NCBI RefSeq assembly: GCF_030160115.1
Contig: NZ_BSNS01000007.1
Span: 421,501 to 485,500, forward strand
Reading direction: 5' to 3'
Source: Devosia nitrariae
GTDB lineage: Bacteria; Pseudomonadota; Alphaproteobacteria; Rhizobiales; Devosiaceae
Length of the DNA stretch: 64,000 bases
The notes under the pieces were generated by a model, which saw nothing but the letters and a program-made list of their open reading frames with translations, ran no database searches and was not told the DNA's origin. The position numbers and the translations under genes are program-made. This document shows, piece after piece, positions 17,929 through 26,394 of this stretch (position 1 is the first letter of the stretch; every line of letters starts with the position of its first letter).

Positions 17929-18048
17929 TCCGCCCTCACCTCGTCCCTCAGGGCGAAAAATGTCACCCCAGGTCGCGTTGCCCCCGGGGGCAGGCTCCGC
18001 GCCAGGAGAAGGGCTTGAACCGCCGCCGACGTTCCCCATTTAAGGGCT

Positions 18049-18357
18049 ATGTTCAAGCTACTGACTTCGACCTTCGTTCCCCGCATCCTGCGCTTCCGCA
18101 AGGAAGCGGTGATGCTTTGGCACGCTTTCCGCGCGCCGGAAACGCCGCTCCACCTGAAGGCTGCGACGCTGTTCGTCGTCTTCTATCTCGTCAATCCGCT
18201 CGACGTGATTCCCGAGTTCCTGCCGTTCTTCGGCATCATCGATGACCTGGTGCTGGTACCGCTGATGGTGAGCTGGATCGTCTCGCGCCTGCCTCGCCGG
18301 GCCGAAGCCCGCGCCAACCGCGATCGGACGATCGACGGCACCGCACGGCGGCTCTGA
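18049..18357 (+). CDS. DUF1232 (YkvA-like) membrane protein
   Basis: 102 residues. A hydrophobic core FVVFYLVNPLDVIPEFLPFFGIIDDLVLVPLMVSWI carries the DUF1232 signature NPLDVIPEFLP...GIIDD, a short membrane-associated domain of unknown function; the C-terminus is Arg-rich. It is followed at once by a hairpin terminator shared with the convergent pyc gene. No clear functional partner lies nearby. Confidence 0.88.
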   Translation: MFKLLTSTFVPRILRFRKEAVMLWHAFRAPETPLHLKAATLFVVFYLVNPLDVIPEFLPFFGIIDDLVLVPLMVSWIVSRLPRRAEARANRDRTIDGTARRL

Positions 18358-18359
18358 CG

Positions 18360-18386
18360 AAAAAGCCCGGCGCTGCCGGGCTTTTT
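18360..18386. terminator. Bidirectional terminator between DUF1232 gene and pyc
   Basis: A perfect 12-bp inverted repeat (18360-18371 and 18375-18386; AAAAAGCCCGGC with its complement) around GCT, with T-runs in both directions. It lies three bases after the DUF1232 stop and five bases beyond the pyc stop. Confidence 0.88.
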
Positions 18387-18391
18387 GCTGC

Positions 18392-21300
18392 CTATTCGAA
18401 TCTGACCAGCAGGTCCTTGGCGTCGATCTGGTCGCCGGGCTTGACCAGCACCTCAACGACGATGCCGTCGACCTCCGCGTGCAGCGCCGTTTCCATCTTC
18501 ATGGCTTCGATCGAAAGCAGCACGTCGCCGGCAACGATCGACTGGCCCGGCTTGATGGCAAGGGTCGAGATGACGCCGGGCATCGGCGCGCCCACTTGCC
18601 TCGGATCGCCCGGAGCGGCCTTGGCGCGGGCGACGACCTCGCCGGCCTTCAGCCGATCCGGCACCGCAATGGTGCGCGGCTGGCCGTTGAGGTCGAAGAA
18701 GACCTTGACCTCTCCCTTCTCGTTGGTGGGCGTGCGCCCGAGATACTGGAGGACCAGCGTCTTGCCCTTCTCGATATCGACGAGCAGTTCATCCCCTTCG
18801 GCCAACCCATAGAAATAGACCGGGGTCGGCAGCACCTCGGTGGGTCCATAATGATCCTGGGTCCTGGCGAAGTCGGTGAAGACCTTGGGATACATGAGAT
18901 AGGAGGCGAGGCGGAAATCGTCGATCTCCATGCCCGTTTCGTCGGCAACCTTCCGCCGCTCGGCCTCGAGGTCGACGTCCCTAAGGTAGGAGCCGGGGCG
19001 CTCACGCATCGGCTCGCGACCCTTGAGCACCTTTTTCTGTAAAGCCGGCGGGAAGCCACCCGGCGGCTGGCCGAGATCGCCGGCAAAGAATCCGACGACT
19101 GAATCGGGGAAGGCGATGTCGCGGTTCGGGTCCTCGACCTCGGCGCGGGTCAGCCCCGCTGAAACCATGGCGAGCGCCATGTCGCCGACGACCTTTGACG
19201 AGGGCGTCACCTTGACGATATCGCCGAACATCTGGTTGACGTCGGCATAGGTCTGCGCCACTTCGTGCCAGCGGCTTTCGAGCCCCAGCGAACGCGCCTG
19301 CTCCTTGAGGTTGGTGAACTGGCCGCCGGGCATCTCGTGGAGATAAACCTCCGAGGCGCCGCCCTTGAGGTCGCTTTCGAAGGCGCGGTACTGGGTCCTG
19401 ACGGCTTCCCAGTAGAACGAGATCTGCCGGATCACCTTGGCGTCGAGCTGCGGATCGCGCCCGGTATCGGCGAGCGCGGCAACGATCGAGCCGAGCGTCG
19501 GCTGGCTTGTGGTGCCCGAAAGCGCATCCATGGCCGCATCGACTGCGTCGACCCCGGCCGCGACCGCCGCCATCACCGTGGCGGCCGACGCTCCCGACGT
19601 ATCGTGGGTATGAAGGTGGATCGGCAAGCCCACCTCCTGCTTCAGCGTCTCGATGAGCTTTGTTGCCGCCGCGGGCTTCAGCAGCCCCGCCATGTCCTTG
19701 ATGCCGAGCACATGGGCGCCGGCCGCCTCGAGTTCCCTGGCGAGCCCGACATAGTATTTGAGGTCGTATTTGGCCCGATCGGGATCGAGCATGTCACCGG
19801 TGTAGCAGAGCACACCCTCGCAAACCTTACCGGCCTCGACCACCGCGTCCATGGAGACGCGCATGTTCTCGACCCAGTTGAGGCAGTCGAACACGCGGAA
19901 GATGTCGACGCCGCCTGCCGCGGCCTGGCGGACGAAGAATTTGACGACATTGTCTGGATAGTTGGTGTAGCCGACCCCGTTCGAGCCGCGCAGCAGCATT
20001 TGCGTCAGGATATTTGGCGCGCCCTCGCGGATCCGGTTGAGGCGCTCCCACGGATCCTCGTTGAGGAAACGCATGGCGACATCGAACGTCGCCCCGCCCC
20101 AGCACTCGAGCGAGAAGAGGTTGGGCAGGCCGCTTCCATAGGCGCGCGCGATACGGGTGATGTCGAACGAGCGCATACGGGTGGCCAGCAGCGACTGGTG
20201 CGCGTCGCGCATGGTCGTATCGGTGATGAGCACCCGATCCTGCGCCTTCATCCAACGGGCGAGCCCCTCCGGACCCTCGCGTTCGAGCACCTGCCGGCTG
20301 CCGTCGACCACGGCGAGCGGCGGATAGTCGGGCACCACCGGCTCGGGCGCATCGGCCGGCGGACGCGGCCTGTCGCGAACCTCGGGATGGCCGTTGACGG
20401 TGACGTCGGCGATATAGGTCAGGAGCTTCGTCGCCCGGTCCTTGCGCTTCTTGATATCGAAGAGCGCGGGCGTCGTGTCGATGAAGCGCGTCGTATAGCG
20501 GTTCGAGACGAAGTCCGGGTGGGTGATGACGTTCTCAAGGAAGGCGAGGTTGGTTGAAACGCCCCTTATGCGGAACTCGCGCAGCGCCCGGTGCATGCGC
20601 GCGATCGCCTCTTCGGGCGTCGGCGCCCAGCAGGTGACCTTCTCGAGAAGCGGATCGTAATAGCGGGTGATGACGGCGCCGGCATAGGCCGTGCCACCGT
20701 CGAGGCGGACGCCAAACCCTGTCGCGCCGCGATAGGCGGTGATGCGACCATAATCGGGAATGAAATTCTCTTCCGGATCCTCGGTGGTCACCCGGCACTG
20801 GACGGCATGGCCGTGGAGATGGATGTCCTCCTGAGCCGGCACACCCGATTCCGGCGTGCCGAGCACCGCCCCGTCGAGCACGTGGATCTGAGCCTTGACG
20901 ATGTCGATACCGGTGACCTCTTCGGTGACCGTATGCTCGACCTGGATGCGCGGATTGACCTCGATGAAATAGAACGCATCGCTGTCGGCATCCATCAGGA
21001 ATTCGACGGTGCCGGCACCGCGATAGTTGGCCGCCTTGCCCAGCCGCACGGCCGCCTCCGTGAGCTTCCTGCGCACCTCCTCGGACATATAGGGCGCGGG
21101 CGCCCGCTCGACGACCTTCTGGTTGCGGCGCTGCACCGAACAGTCGCGCTCGAACAGGTGGACGAGATTGCCGTGATCGTCACCGATCAGTTGCACCTCG
21201 ACGTGGCGGGCACGCTCAACCAGCTTTTCGAGATACATCTCGTCCTTGCCGAAGGCGGCCTTGGCCTCGCGCTTGCCCTCGGAAACCTCGCTCCTCAAAT

Positions 21301-21832
21301 CCTTCTCATTCATGATGCGGCGCATGCCGCGCCCGCCTCCGCCCCAGGAGGCCTTGAGCATCAGCGGGTAGCCGATCTCGGCCGCCATCAGAGCGACCTC
21401 CTCGAGATTGTCGGGCAGCGCGTCGGTCGCCGGCACCACCGGCACGCCCGCCGCGATCGCCATGTTGCGCGCGGCAACCTTGTTGCCGAGGTCGCGCATG
21501 GTCTGGGCGCGCGGACCGATGAAGGTGATGCCGGCATCCTCACAGGCGTCGGCGAATTCCGGGCTCTCGGAGAGAAGCCCGTAGCCCGGGTGGATGGCAT
21601 CGGCCCCCGAGATCCGGGCGATGCGGATATATTCGTCGATCTGCAGGTAGGCCTCGACCGGTCCCTTGCCCTTGCCGATGAGATAGGCCTCGTCCGCCTT
21701 GAACCGGTGCAGGGCCAGCTTGTCCTCTTCGGCAAAGACCGCGACGGTCTTGAGGCCGAGTTCGTTGGCGGCGCGGAACACGCGGATGGCGATTTCGCTG
21801 CGGTTGGCGACGAGGATCTTCTTGATCGGCAT
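18392..21832 (-). CDS. pyc: Pyruvate carboxylase
   Basis: Biotin-dependent, ATP-driven carboxylation of pyruvate to oxaloacetate, the main anaplerotic step. 1146 residues, the normal single-chain length. Order of domains: biotin carboxylase (about 1-460, with the ATP-grasp loop KASWGGGGRGMR), carboxyltransferase (about 540-810, starting RDAHQSLLATRMRSFD, with metal-binding HLHTHDTSG), conserved C-terminal domain, and the biotin carrier with EAMKMET, the biotinylated lysine being K1112. It ends next to a strong bidirectional terminator. The gene upstream on the same strand encodes a DUF442 protein 85 bases away. Confidence 0.97.
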   Translation of the reverse strand: MPIKKILVANRSEIAIRVFRAANELGLKTVAVFAEEDKLALHRFKADEAYLIGKGKGPVEAYLQIDEYIRIARISGADAIHPGYGLLSESPEFADACEDAGITFIGPRAQTMRDLGNKVAARNMAIAAGVPVVPATDALPDNLEEVALMAAEIGYPLMLKASWGGGGRGMRRIMNEKDLRSEVSEGKREAKAAFGKDEMYLEKLVERARHVEVQLIGDDHGNLVHLFERDCSVQRRNQKVVERAPAPYMSEEVRRKLTEAAVRLGKAANYRGAGTVEFLMDADSDAFYFIEVNPRIQVEHTVTEEVTGIDIVKAQIHVLDGAVLGTPESGVPAQEDIHLHGHAVQCRVTTEDPEENFIPDYGRITAYRGATGFGVRLDGGTAYAGAVITRYYDPLLEKVTCWAPTPEEAIARMHRALREFRIRGVSTNLAFLENVITHPDFVSNRYTTRFIDTTPALFDIKKRKDRATKLLTYIADVTVNGHPEVRDRPRPPADAPEPVVPDYPPLAVVDGSRQVLEREGPEGLARWMKAQDRVLITDTTMRDAHQSLLATRMRSFDITRIARAYGSGLPNLFSLECWGGATFDVAMRFLNEDPWERLNRIREGAPNILTQMLLRGSNGVGYTNYPDNVVKFFVRQAAAGGVDIFRVFDCLNWVENMRVSMDAVVEAGKVCEGVLCYTGDMLDPDRAKYDLKYYVGLARELEAAGAHVLGIKDMAGLLKPAAATKLIETLKQEVGLPIHLHTHDTSGASAATVMAAVAAGVDAVDAAMDALSGTTSQPTLGSIVAALADTGRDPQLDAKVIRQISFYWEAVRTQYRAFESDLKGGASEVYLHEMPGGQFTNLKEQARSLGLESRWHEVAQTYADVNQMFGDIVKVTPSSKVVGDMALAMVSAGLTRAEVEDPNRDIAFPDSVVGFFAGDLGQPPGGFPPALQKKVLKGREPMRERPGSYLRDVDLEAERRKVADETGMEIDDFRLASYLMYPKVFTDFARTQDHYGPTEVLPTPVYFYGLAEGDELLVDIEKGKTLVLQYLGRTPTNEKGEVKVFFDLNGQPRTIAVPDRLKAGEVVARAKAAPGDPRQVGAPMPGVISTLAIKPGQSIVAGDVLLSIEAMKMETALHAEVDGIVVEVLVKPGDQIDAKDLLVRFE

Positions 21833-21917
21833 GGGTCAGTCCCGAGCAAAGGGAGGCGAAAAGGGCGACCGCGCCCGGCGGAGGCTTTTTGGGGCCCGCG
21901 TCACAGTCCCGACAAAT

Positions 21918-22334
21918 TTATTTCTGGCCGAGATGGCCCGCCAGATGGCTGAGATCATAGCCCGCACGCGCGGCCTGGCCGATGATGTCGCCGGCCTCCA
22001 TCTCACCGGCCTGCGATAGGGCCCAGAGCGTCGTCGAGCGCGTGCCCGAGCGGCAGAACGCAAAGACAGGGCCCTGGCTTTGCGCGAGCGCGGCTTTGGT
22101 CTGCTCGACCATTTCGGCGGTGACGCCCGTGCGCCCCAGGGGAATGTGATGGTAGGCAAGGCCTGCGGCCGTCGCCGCGGCCTCGATCTCGGCGGCCGCC
22201 GGCTGGTCGGGCGCCTCGTCGTCCGGCCGGTTGTTGATGATGGTGGTGTACCCTTGAGCCTTGAGCGCCGCGATATCCTCGGGCGCAATCTGGCCCGAAA
22301 CGCTGATGTGATCGTTGATCCGCTTCACGTCCAA
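21918..22334 (-). CDS. TIGR01244/DUF442 family phosphatase-like or sulfur-transferase protein
   Basis: 138 residues from a TTG at 22334: MDVKRINDHISVSGQI is the usual start of this family, and GGGAG lies eight bases before it. A longer start at 22349 is possible. The C-terminal half holds FCRSGTRSTTLWAL, a C-x5-R loop like that of dual-specificity phosphatases and rhodanese-like proteins; the same module is the N-terminal domain of the beta-lactamase-like Blh proteins. Here it stands alone, without the metallohydrolase part. A sulfide or persulfide role is inferred from the family, not shown. Confidence 0.82.
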   Translation of the reverse strand: MDVKRINDHISVSGQIAPEDIAALKAQGYTTIINNRPDDEAPDQPAAAEIEAAATAAGLAYHHIPLGRTGVTAEMVEQTKAALAQSQGPVFAFCRSGTRSTTLWALSQAGEMEAGDIIGQAARAGYDLSHLAGHLGQK

Positions 22335-22867
22335 GGCGTCTACTCCCAATTCCCGCCGGCCGGCATATGGGCGCCTTTATATCCACCGGTGCGTTTATGA
22401 CGCAACTGCGACGTTGGAAGAAGGCTTGAGGCCGCTTGCACCAAAGCCGTTCCACAAAGACGCGCACTGCCGCGCCTCGAAACGAGCCGTTACCAGGCAG
22501 CGGCGCCGCCGTTTTGCCGACACCCTTAACCCAGGTTCGTTTGCGACCGACGGAACTCAGTCCGAAACGGCGCACTCCCCTGGCTCGCCAGTGATCAGTA
22601 TTTTTCCAGCATTTAGGCGGCATTGTCGCGGATCGTGACGCATAGAAATGGCGCCCCAGGCAGGCACCTGAATCACATTTCGACATTTTTATGGTTGAAT
22701 CAGTCGCCACCCATCCCTATTGTCCCCGTCAACGCAAGTAGCATTTGGAATTCCTGAGCCAACTTCCGAAGAGGATTTTGGCAAAGGTCGTTTTCGCGCT
22801 TGAAAGCCATAGGACTATTCACCTGCCCGAAAACTATATTCATGAGAACCCCGCAAAAAGAGGGCCG
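22335..22867. other. 533-base region without a convincing gene, upstream of proV
   Basis: Between the DUF442 start and the proV start I see no reading frame with a plausible ribosome site or recognisable protein. The part from about 22640 to 22860 is distinctly more AT-rich than the surroundings, and holds TTGAAT (22693-22698) and, closer to proV, CTATATTC (22833-22840), which may be parts of the proV promoter. The frame of proV stays open back to 22745, but that extension is not like any ProV N-terminus. Confidence 0.5.
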
Positions 22868-24145
22868 ATGACAGCCAAGTTAAGAGTGAAGGACGTCTAC
22901 AAGATCTTCGGCGGTGATCCGTCGCTCGCCCTGGAGCGCCTGGAGCGCGGCGAGTCCAAGGAAGAAATCTTTGCCGAGACGGGCCTCACCGTCGGCGTCC
23001 AAGATGCCGATTTCGAAGTCGAAGAAGGCCAGATCTTCGTGGTCATGGGGCTTTCCGGCTCCGGCAAGTCGACGCTCGTGCGCATGCTCAACGGTCTCAT
23101 CAAGCCGAGCTCGGGAGCGATCCTCATCGACGACGACGACGTCGCCAGCTGCTCGGCCGACCGGCTGCGCCAGGTCCGCCGCAACAAGATCTCCATGGTC
23201 TTCCAGCACTTCGCGCTCTTTCCGCACCGCACCATTGCCGAGAACGCGGCGTTCGGCCTCAAGATCAAGGGCGTCAAGCCCGCCGAGCGCCGCGAGCGCG
23301 CGCTGGCCGCCCTCGAGCAGGTAGGCCTTGCCGCCTGGGCCGACAGCCGTCCCTCCGACCTGTCGGGCGGCATGCAGCAGCGGGTGGGCCTGGCACGGGG
23401 CCTTGCGACCGAGCCGCAGATCCTGTTGATGGACGAGCCCTTCGGCGCTCTCGACCCGCTCATTCGCAAGGAGATGCAGGAAGAGCTGCTGACCCTGCAG
23501 AAGACGCTGAAGAAAACCATCGTCTTCATCACCCACGACCTCAACGAGGCGCTGATCCTGGGCGACCGCATCGCCATTATGAAGGATGGGCTGTTCGTGC
23601 AGGTTGGCACCGCGCAGGAGATCGTTTCCGAGCCGGCCGACGACTATGTGGCCGCCTTCGTTGCCGACATCGACCGCGGGCGCGTCTTTACCGCCGAGAC
23701 GGTCGCCGACGCGCCGGCCGCTCTCCAGCTCAAGACCGACAGTGCCGAGGACGCCATCAAGAACATGGAGGATTTGAACCGCAACGCCCTCTATGTACTC
23801 GATGGCGACGAGATCGCCGGGGTCGTGACCTACCAGGATCTGACTGCCGCCGGCCGCGAGAACGGCGGCGCGAACGAGGCCGTGCTGAACGAGGTGCTGA
23901 TCACCGAGTATCCGAGCACGGATCCCGATACGCACCTGGCCGACCTTTATGGGTCTGCAAGCGCGGGCCTGCCTATCGCCGTGACCGACGAGGAGAACCG
24001 CCTGGTCGGCGTCGTCGAACCGCAGGCCGTGTTCGCCCAGCTCTCGAACGAGGTGACGCCCAACGGTGAGAGTGTCGAAATCCCTGAGACTGCCAAGACG
24101 GCAGACACTGCAGAAAAACCATCCAGGAAAGGAGACGCGGCTTGA
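22868..24145 (+). CDS. proV: Glycine betaine/proline betaine ABC transporter, ATP-binding subunit
   Basis: ATPase of an osmoprotectant importer. 425 residues from the ATG at 22868 (AGAGGG upstream). ABC domain: Walker A GLSGSGKST, Q-loop VFQHFALFPH, signature LSGGMQQRVGLARG and Walker B ILLMDEPFGALDP. The early segment KVYKIFG-like (VKDVYKIFGGDP) plus GESKEEI is typical of ProV/OpuAA. Two CBS domains occupy about 285-400, which sense ionic strength in relatives. The C-terminus is an extended Lys/Glu-rich tail. Overlaps proW by four bases (ATGA-type overlap, using TTG as the proW start). Confidence 0.93.
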   Translation: MTAKLRVKDVYKIFGGDPSLALERLERGESKEEIFAETGLTVGVQDADFEVEEGQIFVVMGLSGSGKSTLVRMLNGLIKPSSGAILIDDDDVASCSADRLRQVRRNKISMVFQHFALFPHRTIAENAAFGLKIKGVKPAERRERALAALEQVGLAAWADSRPSDLSGGMQQRVGLARGLATEPQILLMDEPFGALDPLIRKEMQEELLTLQKTLKKTIVFITHDLNEALILGDRIAIMKDGLFVQVGTAQEIVSEPADDYVAAFVADIDRGRVFTAETVADAPAALQLKTDSAEDAIKNMEDLNRNALYVLDGDEIAGVVTYQDLTAAGRENGGANEAVLNEVLITEYPSTDPDTHLADLYGSASAGLPIAVTDEENRLVGVVEPQAVFAQLSNEVTPNGESVEIPETAKTADTAEKPSRKGDAA

Positions 24146-25065
24146 GCCCCTCCGATCTTTACATCATCCCCTTCGACGACTGGGTGAACTTCCTGGTCCG
24201 CGACTGGCTCGTGCCCAATTTCCGGCCATTCTTCCGGGCACTGCAGGTGCCGATCACCTTGGTCCTCAACTGGCTGGACGACTTCTTCGCCTTCGTGCCG
24301 ATGCCGATCACCACGATCGTCTTCGCGCTTTTGGCGTTCAAGTTTGCCGGGCGCTGGATGGCGCTCTTCACCATCGTCGGCTTCATCTTCATCGACATGA
24401 TCGATCTCTGGTCCGAGACCATGACGACACTGTCCATGATCATCACCTCTGTGCTGTTCTGCGCAATCATCGGCATTCCGGTCGGGATCCTGGCGGCGCG
24501 CAACGACGTCGTCTGGAAGGTCACGCGCCCGATCCTCGACATCATGCAGACGATCCCATCCTTCGTTTACCTGGTGCCGATCGTTATGCTCTTCGGCGTC
24601 GGCATGGCCCCTGGAATCATCGCCACCATCATCTTTGCGCTGCCCCCGATCATCCGGCTGACCAATCTCGGCATCCGCAACGTCAGGGCCGATCTCATCG
24701 AGGCCGCCGAGGCGTTCGGATCGACCGCCTGGCAGATGCTGACCGAGGTGCAGTTTCCCCTGGCGCTGCGCACGATCATGGCCGGCCTCAACCAGACCCT
24801 GATGCTGGCGCTCTCGATGGTGGTGATCGCCGCCCTGATCGGTGCGGGCGGCCTCGGCCTCGTCGTCAACACCGGCCTCGGGCGCCTCGATGTCGGCGGC
24901 GCGACGGCCGGGGGCGTGGGCATCGTCATCCTCGCCATCATCCTCGACCGCATTACCCAGGGACTGGGCGAGCAGAACGCGGTCGAGACGGTGTCGCTGC
25001 GCGCCACACTAGCTTCTTTGTTTCGCCTACGCCCCATGGCGGACGAAACCAAGAAGGCGGGCTGA
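24142..25065 (+). CDS. proW: Glycine betaine/proline betaine ABC transporter, permease
   Basis: 307-residue inner-membrane subunit. It starts at TTG 24142, overlapping the proV stop. After a short amphipathic N-terminus (the FDDWVNFLVRDWL segment) there are about six membrane helices. The cytoplasmic EAA loop, contacting the ATPase, is EAAEAFGSTAWQMLTEVQFPLALRTIMAG. Length and sequence match ProW. Followed by a palindromic repeat at 25080 and then proX. Confidence 0.92.
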   Translation: MSPSDLYIIPFDDWVNFLVRDWLVPNFRPFFRALQVPITLVLNWLDDFFAFVPMPITTIVFALLAFKFAGRWMALFTIVGFIFIDMIDLWSETMTTLSMIITSVLFCAIIGIPVGILAARNDVVWKVTRPILDIMQTIPSFVYLVPIVMLFGVGMAPGIIATIIFALPPIIRLTNLGIRNVRADLIEAAEAFGSTAWQMLTEVQFPLALRTIMAGLNQTLMLALSMVVIAALIGAGGLGLVVNTGLGRLDVGGATAGGVGIVILAIILDRITQGLGEQNAVETVSLRATLASLFRLRPMADETKKAG

Positions 25066-25079
25066 CAGCCCGTCACAAA

Positions 25080-25125
25080 GCGGGATGCGAAAAAGTGGGT
25101 ACCGGTTTTTCGCTGACAATCCCGC
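25080..25125. repeat. Intergenic palindrome, GCGGGAT type (copy 1, proW-proX)
   Basis: Outer arms GCGGGAT (25080-25086) and ATCCCGC (25119-25125) enclose an inner inverted pair GCGAAAAA / TTTTTCGC around GTGGGTACCGG. Being inside the proVWX operon, a transcript would fold here; it could reduce read-through or stabilise upstream mRNA. Same family as 26284-26331 and 49364-49433. Confidence 0.75.
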
Positions 25126-25207
25126 GTCTCTAGATGGGAGGCTGAGCCTTCCTCCACCATCCGCTCAATTGCGGATCCTCAAAACGAAAAAGGGAGACGC
25201 AGACTTC

Positions 25208-26227
25208 ATGTTCAGTCTCAAAACCATTTCCGCGACCATCGCCGCCGCGCTTCTCGGCGCCGCCAGCTTCAGCCCCGCCCTTGCCCAGGATGCTCCCGGC
25301 GAAGGCACCACGGTCGAGATGGGCCGCGCCACCTGGGACACCGGTTGGTTCCATGCCGAAATCTACAAGCAGCTCCTCGAGGAGTTGGGCTACACCGTCG
25401 AAGGGCCGACGACGCTCGACAACCCGCCGTTCTACCAGGCCGTCGCCCAGGGCGACATGGACCTCTGGGTCAACGGCTGGTTCCCGCTGCACAACACTTA
25501 TGAGGATACCTTCTCGAGCGGGGCCGAAAAGGTTGGTGCCGTCGCCGAGGGTGGAGCCCTCGAGGGCTACCTGGTCGACCAAGCCGCCATCGAGGAGTTC
25601 GACATCAAGACTCTCGAGGACTTCAAGCGCCCCGAGGTCAAGGAAGCCTTCGACCGCAATGGCGACGGCAAGGCCGATCTCGTCGCCTGCCCGCCGGGCT
25701 GGGGCTGCGAGGTCAACATCGAGCATCACCTCGATGCCTACGACCTGCGCGACCACATCAATCCGATCAAGGCCGGCTATTCGGCCTCGATGGCCGACGC
25801 GGTCGCCGCCTATGAGAACGGCGAGCACATCCTCTTCTACACCTGGACGCCCAACTGGACCGTCAATGCCCTGGTTCCGGGTGAAGACGTGATGTGGATC
25901 GAGGTGCCCGAGGTCGACCTGCCCGACATGTCTCTGGCCGACGCCGCCACCCTTGAAGGCGTCGAGGGATGCGTCGAGGATCCGTGCACGCTGGGCTTCC
26001 CGGCCAACGATATCGTGCCGGTGGTCAACTCGGAATTCCTTGAGCAGAACCCCGCTGTCGGGGCCCTGCTGGAGGCCGTCTCCATTCCGCTCACCGACAT
26101 CTTCGAGCAGAACGCGGCCATGAACGCGGGCGAAGACGACATCGAGGCTCAGGCCTCGGCCTGGATCGAGGAGAACCGCGATCTCGTCGACGGCTGGCTC
26201 GAAGAGGCCCGTGCCGCCGCATCGTAA
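25208..26227 (+). CDS. proX: Glycine betaine/proline betaine substrate-binding protein
   Basis: Periplasmic binding protein of the proVWX importer, 339 residues with a signal peptide (about 1-22, ending SPALAQ). The mature protein opens with EMGRATWDTGWFHAEIY, where tryptophans typical of the aromatic betaine-binding cage occur; further Trp residues are in DLWVNGWFPL, CPPGWGCEVN and YTWTPNWTV. The paired cysteines in GCVEDPC and in CPPGWGC could form disulfides. It ends with an intrinsic terminator. The start at 25208 is chosen for the signal peptide; the upstream in-frame stretch is repeat DNA. Confidence 0.92.
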   Translation: MFSLKTISATIAAALLGAASFSPALAQDAPGEGTTVEMGRATWDTGWFHAEIYKQLLEELGYTVEGPTTLDNPPFYQAVAQGDMDLWVNGWFPLHNTYEDTFSSGAEKVGAVAEGGALEGYLVDQAAIEEFDIKTLEDFKRPEVKEAFDRNGDGKADLVACPPGWGCEVNIEHHLDAYDLRDHINPIKAGYSASMADAVAAYENGEHILFYTWTPNWTVNALVPGEDVMWIEVPEVDLPDMSLADAATLEGVEGCVEDPCTLGFPANDIVPVVNSEFLEQNPAVGALLEAVSIPLTDIFEQNAAMNAGEDDIEAQASAWIEENRDLVDGWLEEARAAAS

Positions 26228-26252
26228 CGACGCAACAGTGCGACCAAACGCG

Positions 26253-26281
26253 AACCGGGCCGCTAAAGGCCCGGTTTTTTT
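26253..26281 (+). terminator. Terminator after proX
   Basis: Nine-base stem AACCGGGCC (26253-26261) with GGCCCGGTT (26268-26276), loop GCTAAA, followed by a seven-T run. It ends the proVWX operon, 25 bases after the proX stop. Confidence 0.9.
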
Positions 26282-26283
26282 GA

Positions 26284-26331
26284 GCGGGATGCGAAAAAAG
26301 TGGGCACCGGTTTTTTCGCAACGAATCCCGC
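26284..26331. repeat. Intergenic palindrome, GCGGGAT type (copy 2)
   Basis: Outer arms GCGGGAT (26284-26290) and ATCCCGC (26325-26331), inner arms GCGAAAAAA / TTTTTTCGC around GTGGGCACCGG. It is followed by GACAACAAAG and then by the second palindrome at 26345, the same order as in the 49364 copy. Confidence 0.78.
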
Positions 26332-26344
26332 GACAACAAAGAGT

Positions 26345-26394
26345 TAGAGCGCGCGATAGCGCGATTTGATTCAATCAAATCGCATCGCGCTCTA
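26345..26394. repeat. TAGAGCGCG palindrome abutting a stop codon
   Basis: Inverted repeat with outer arms TAGAGCGCG (from 26345) and CGCGCTCTA (to 26394) and inner arms GCGATTTGATT / AATCAAATCGC. On the minus strand its first three bases, TAG, are the stop codon of the binding-protein gene that starts at 27450, so the element begins exactly where coding ends. Confidence 0.75.
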
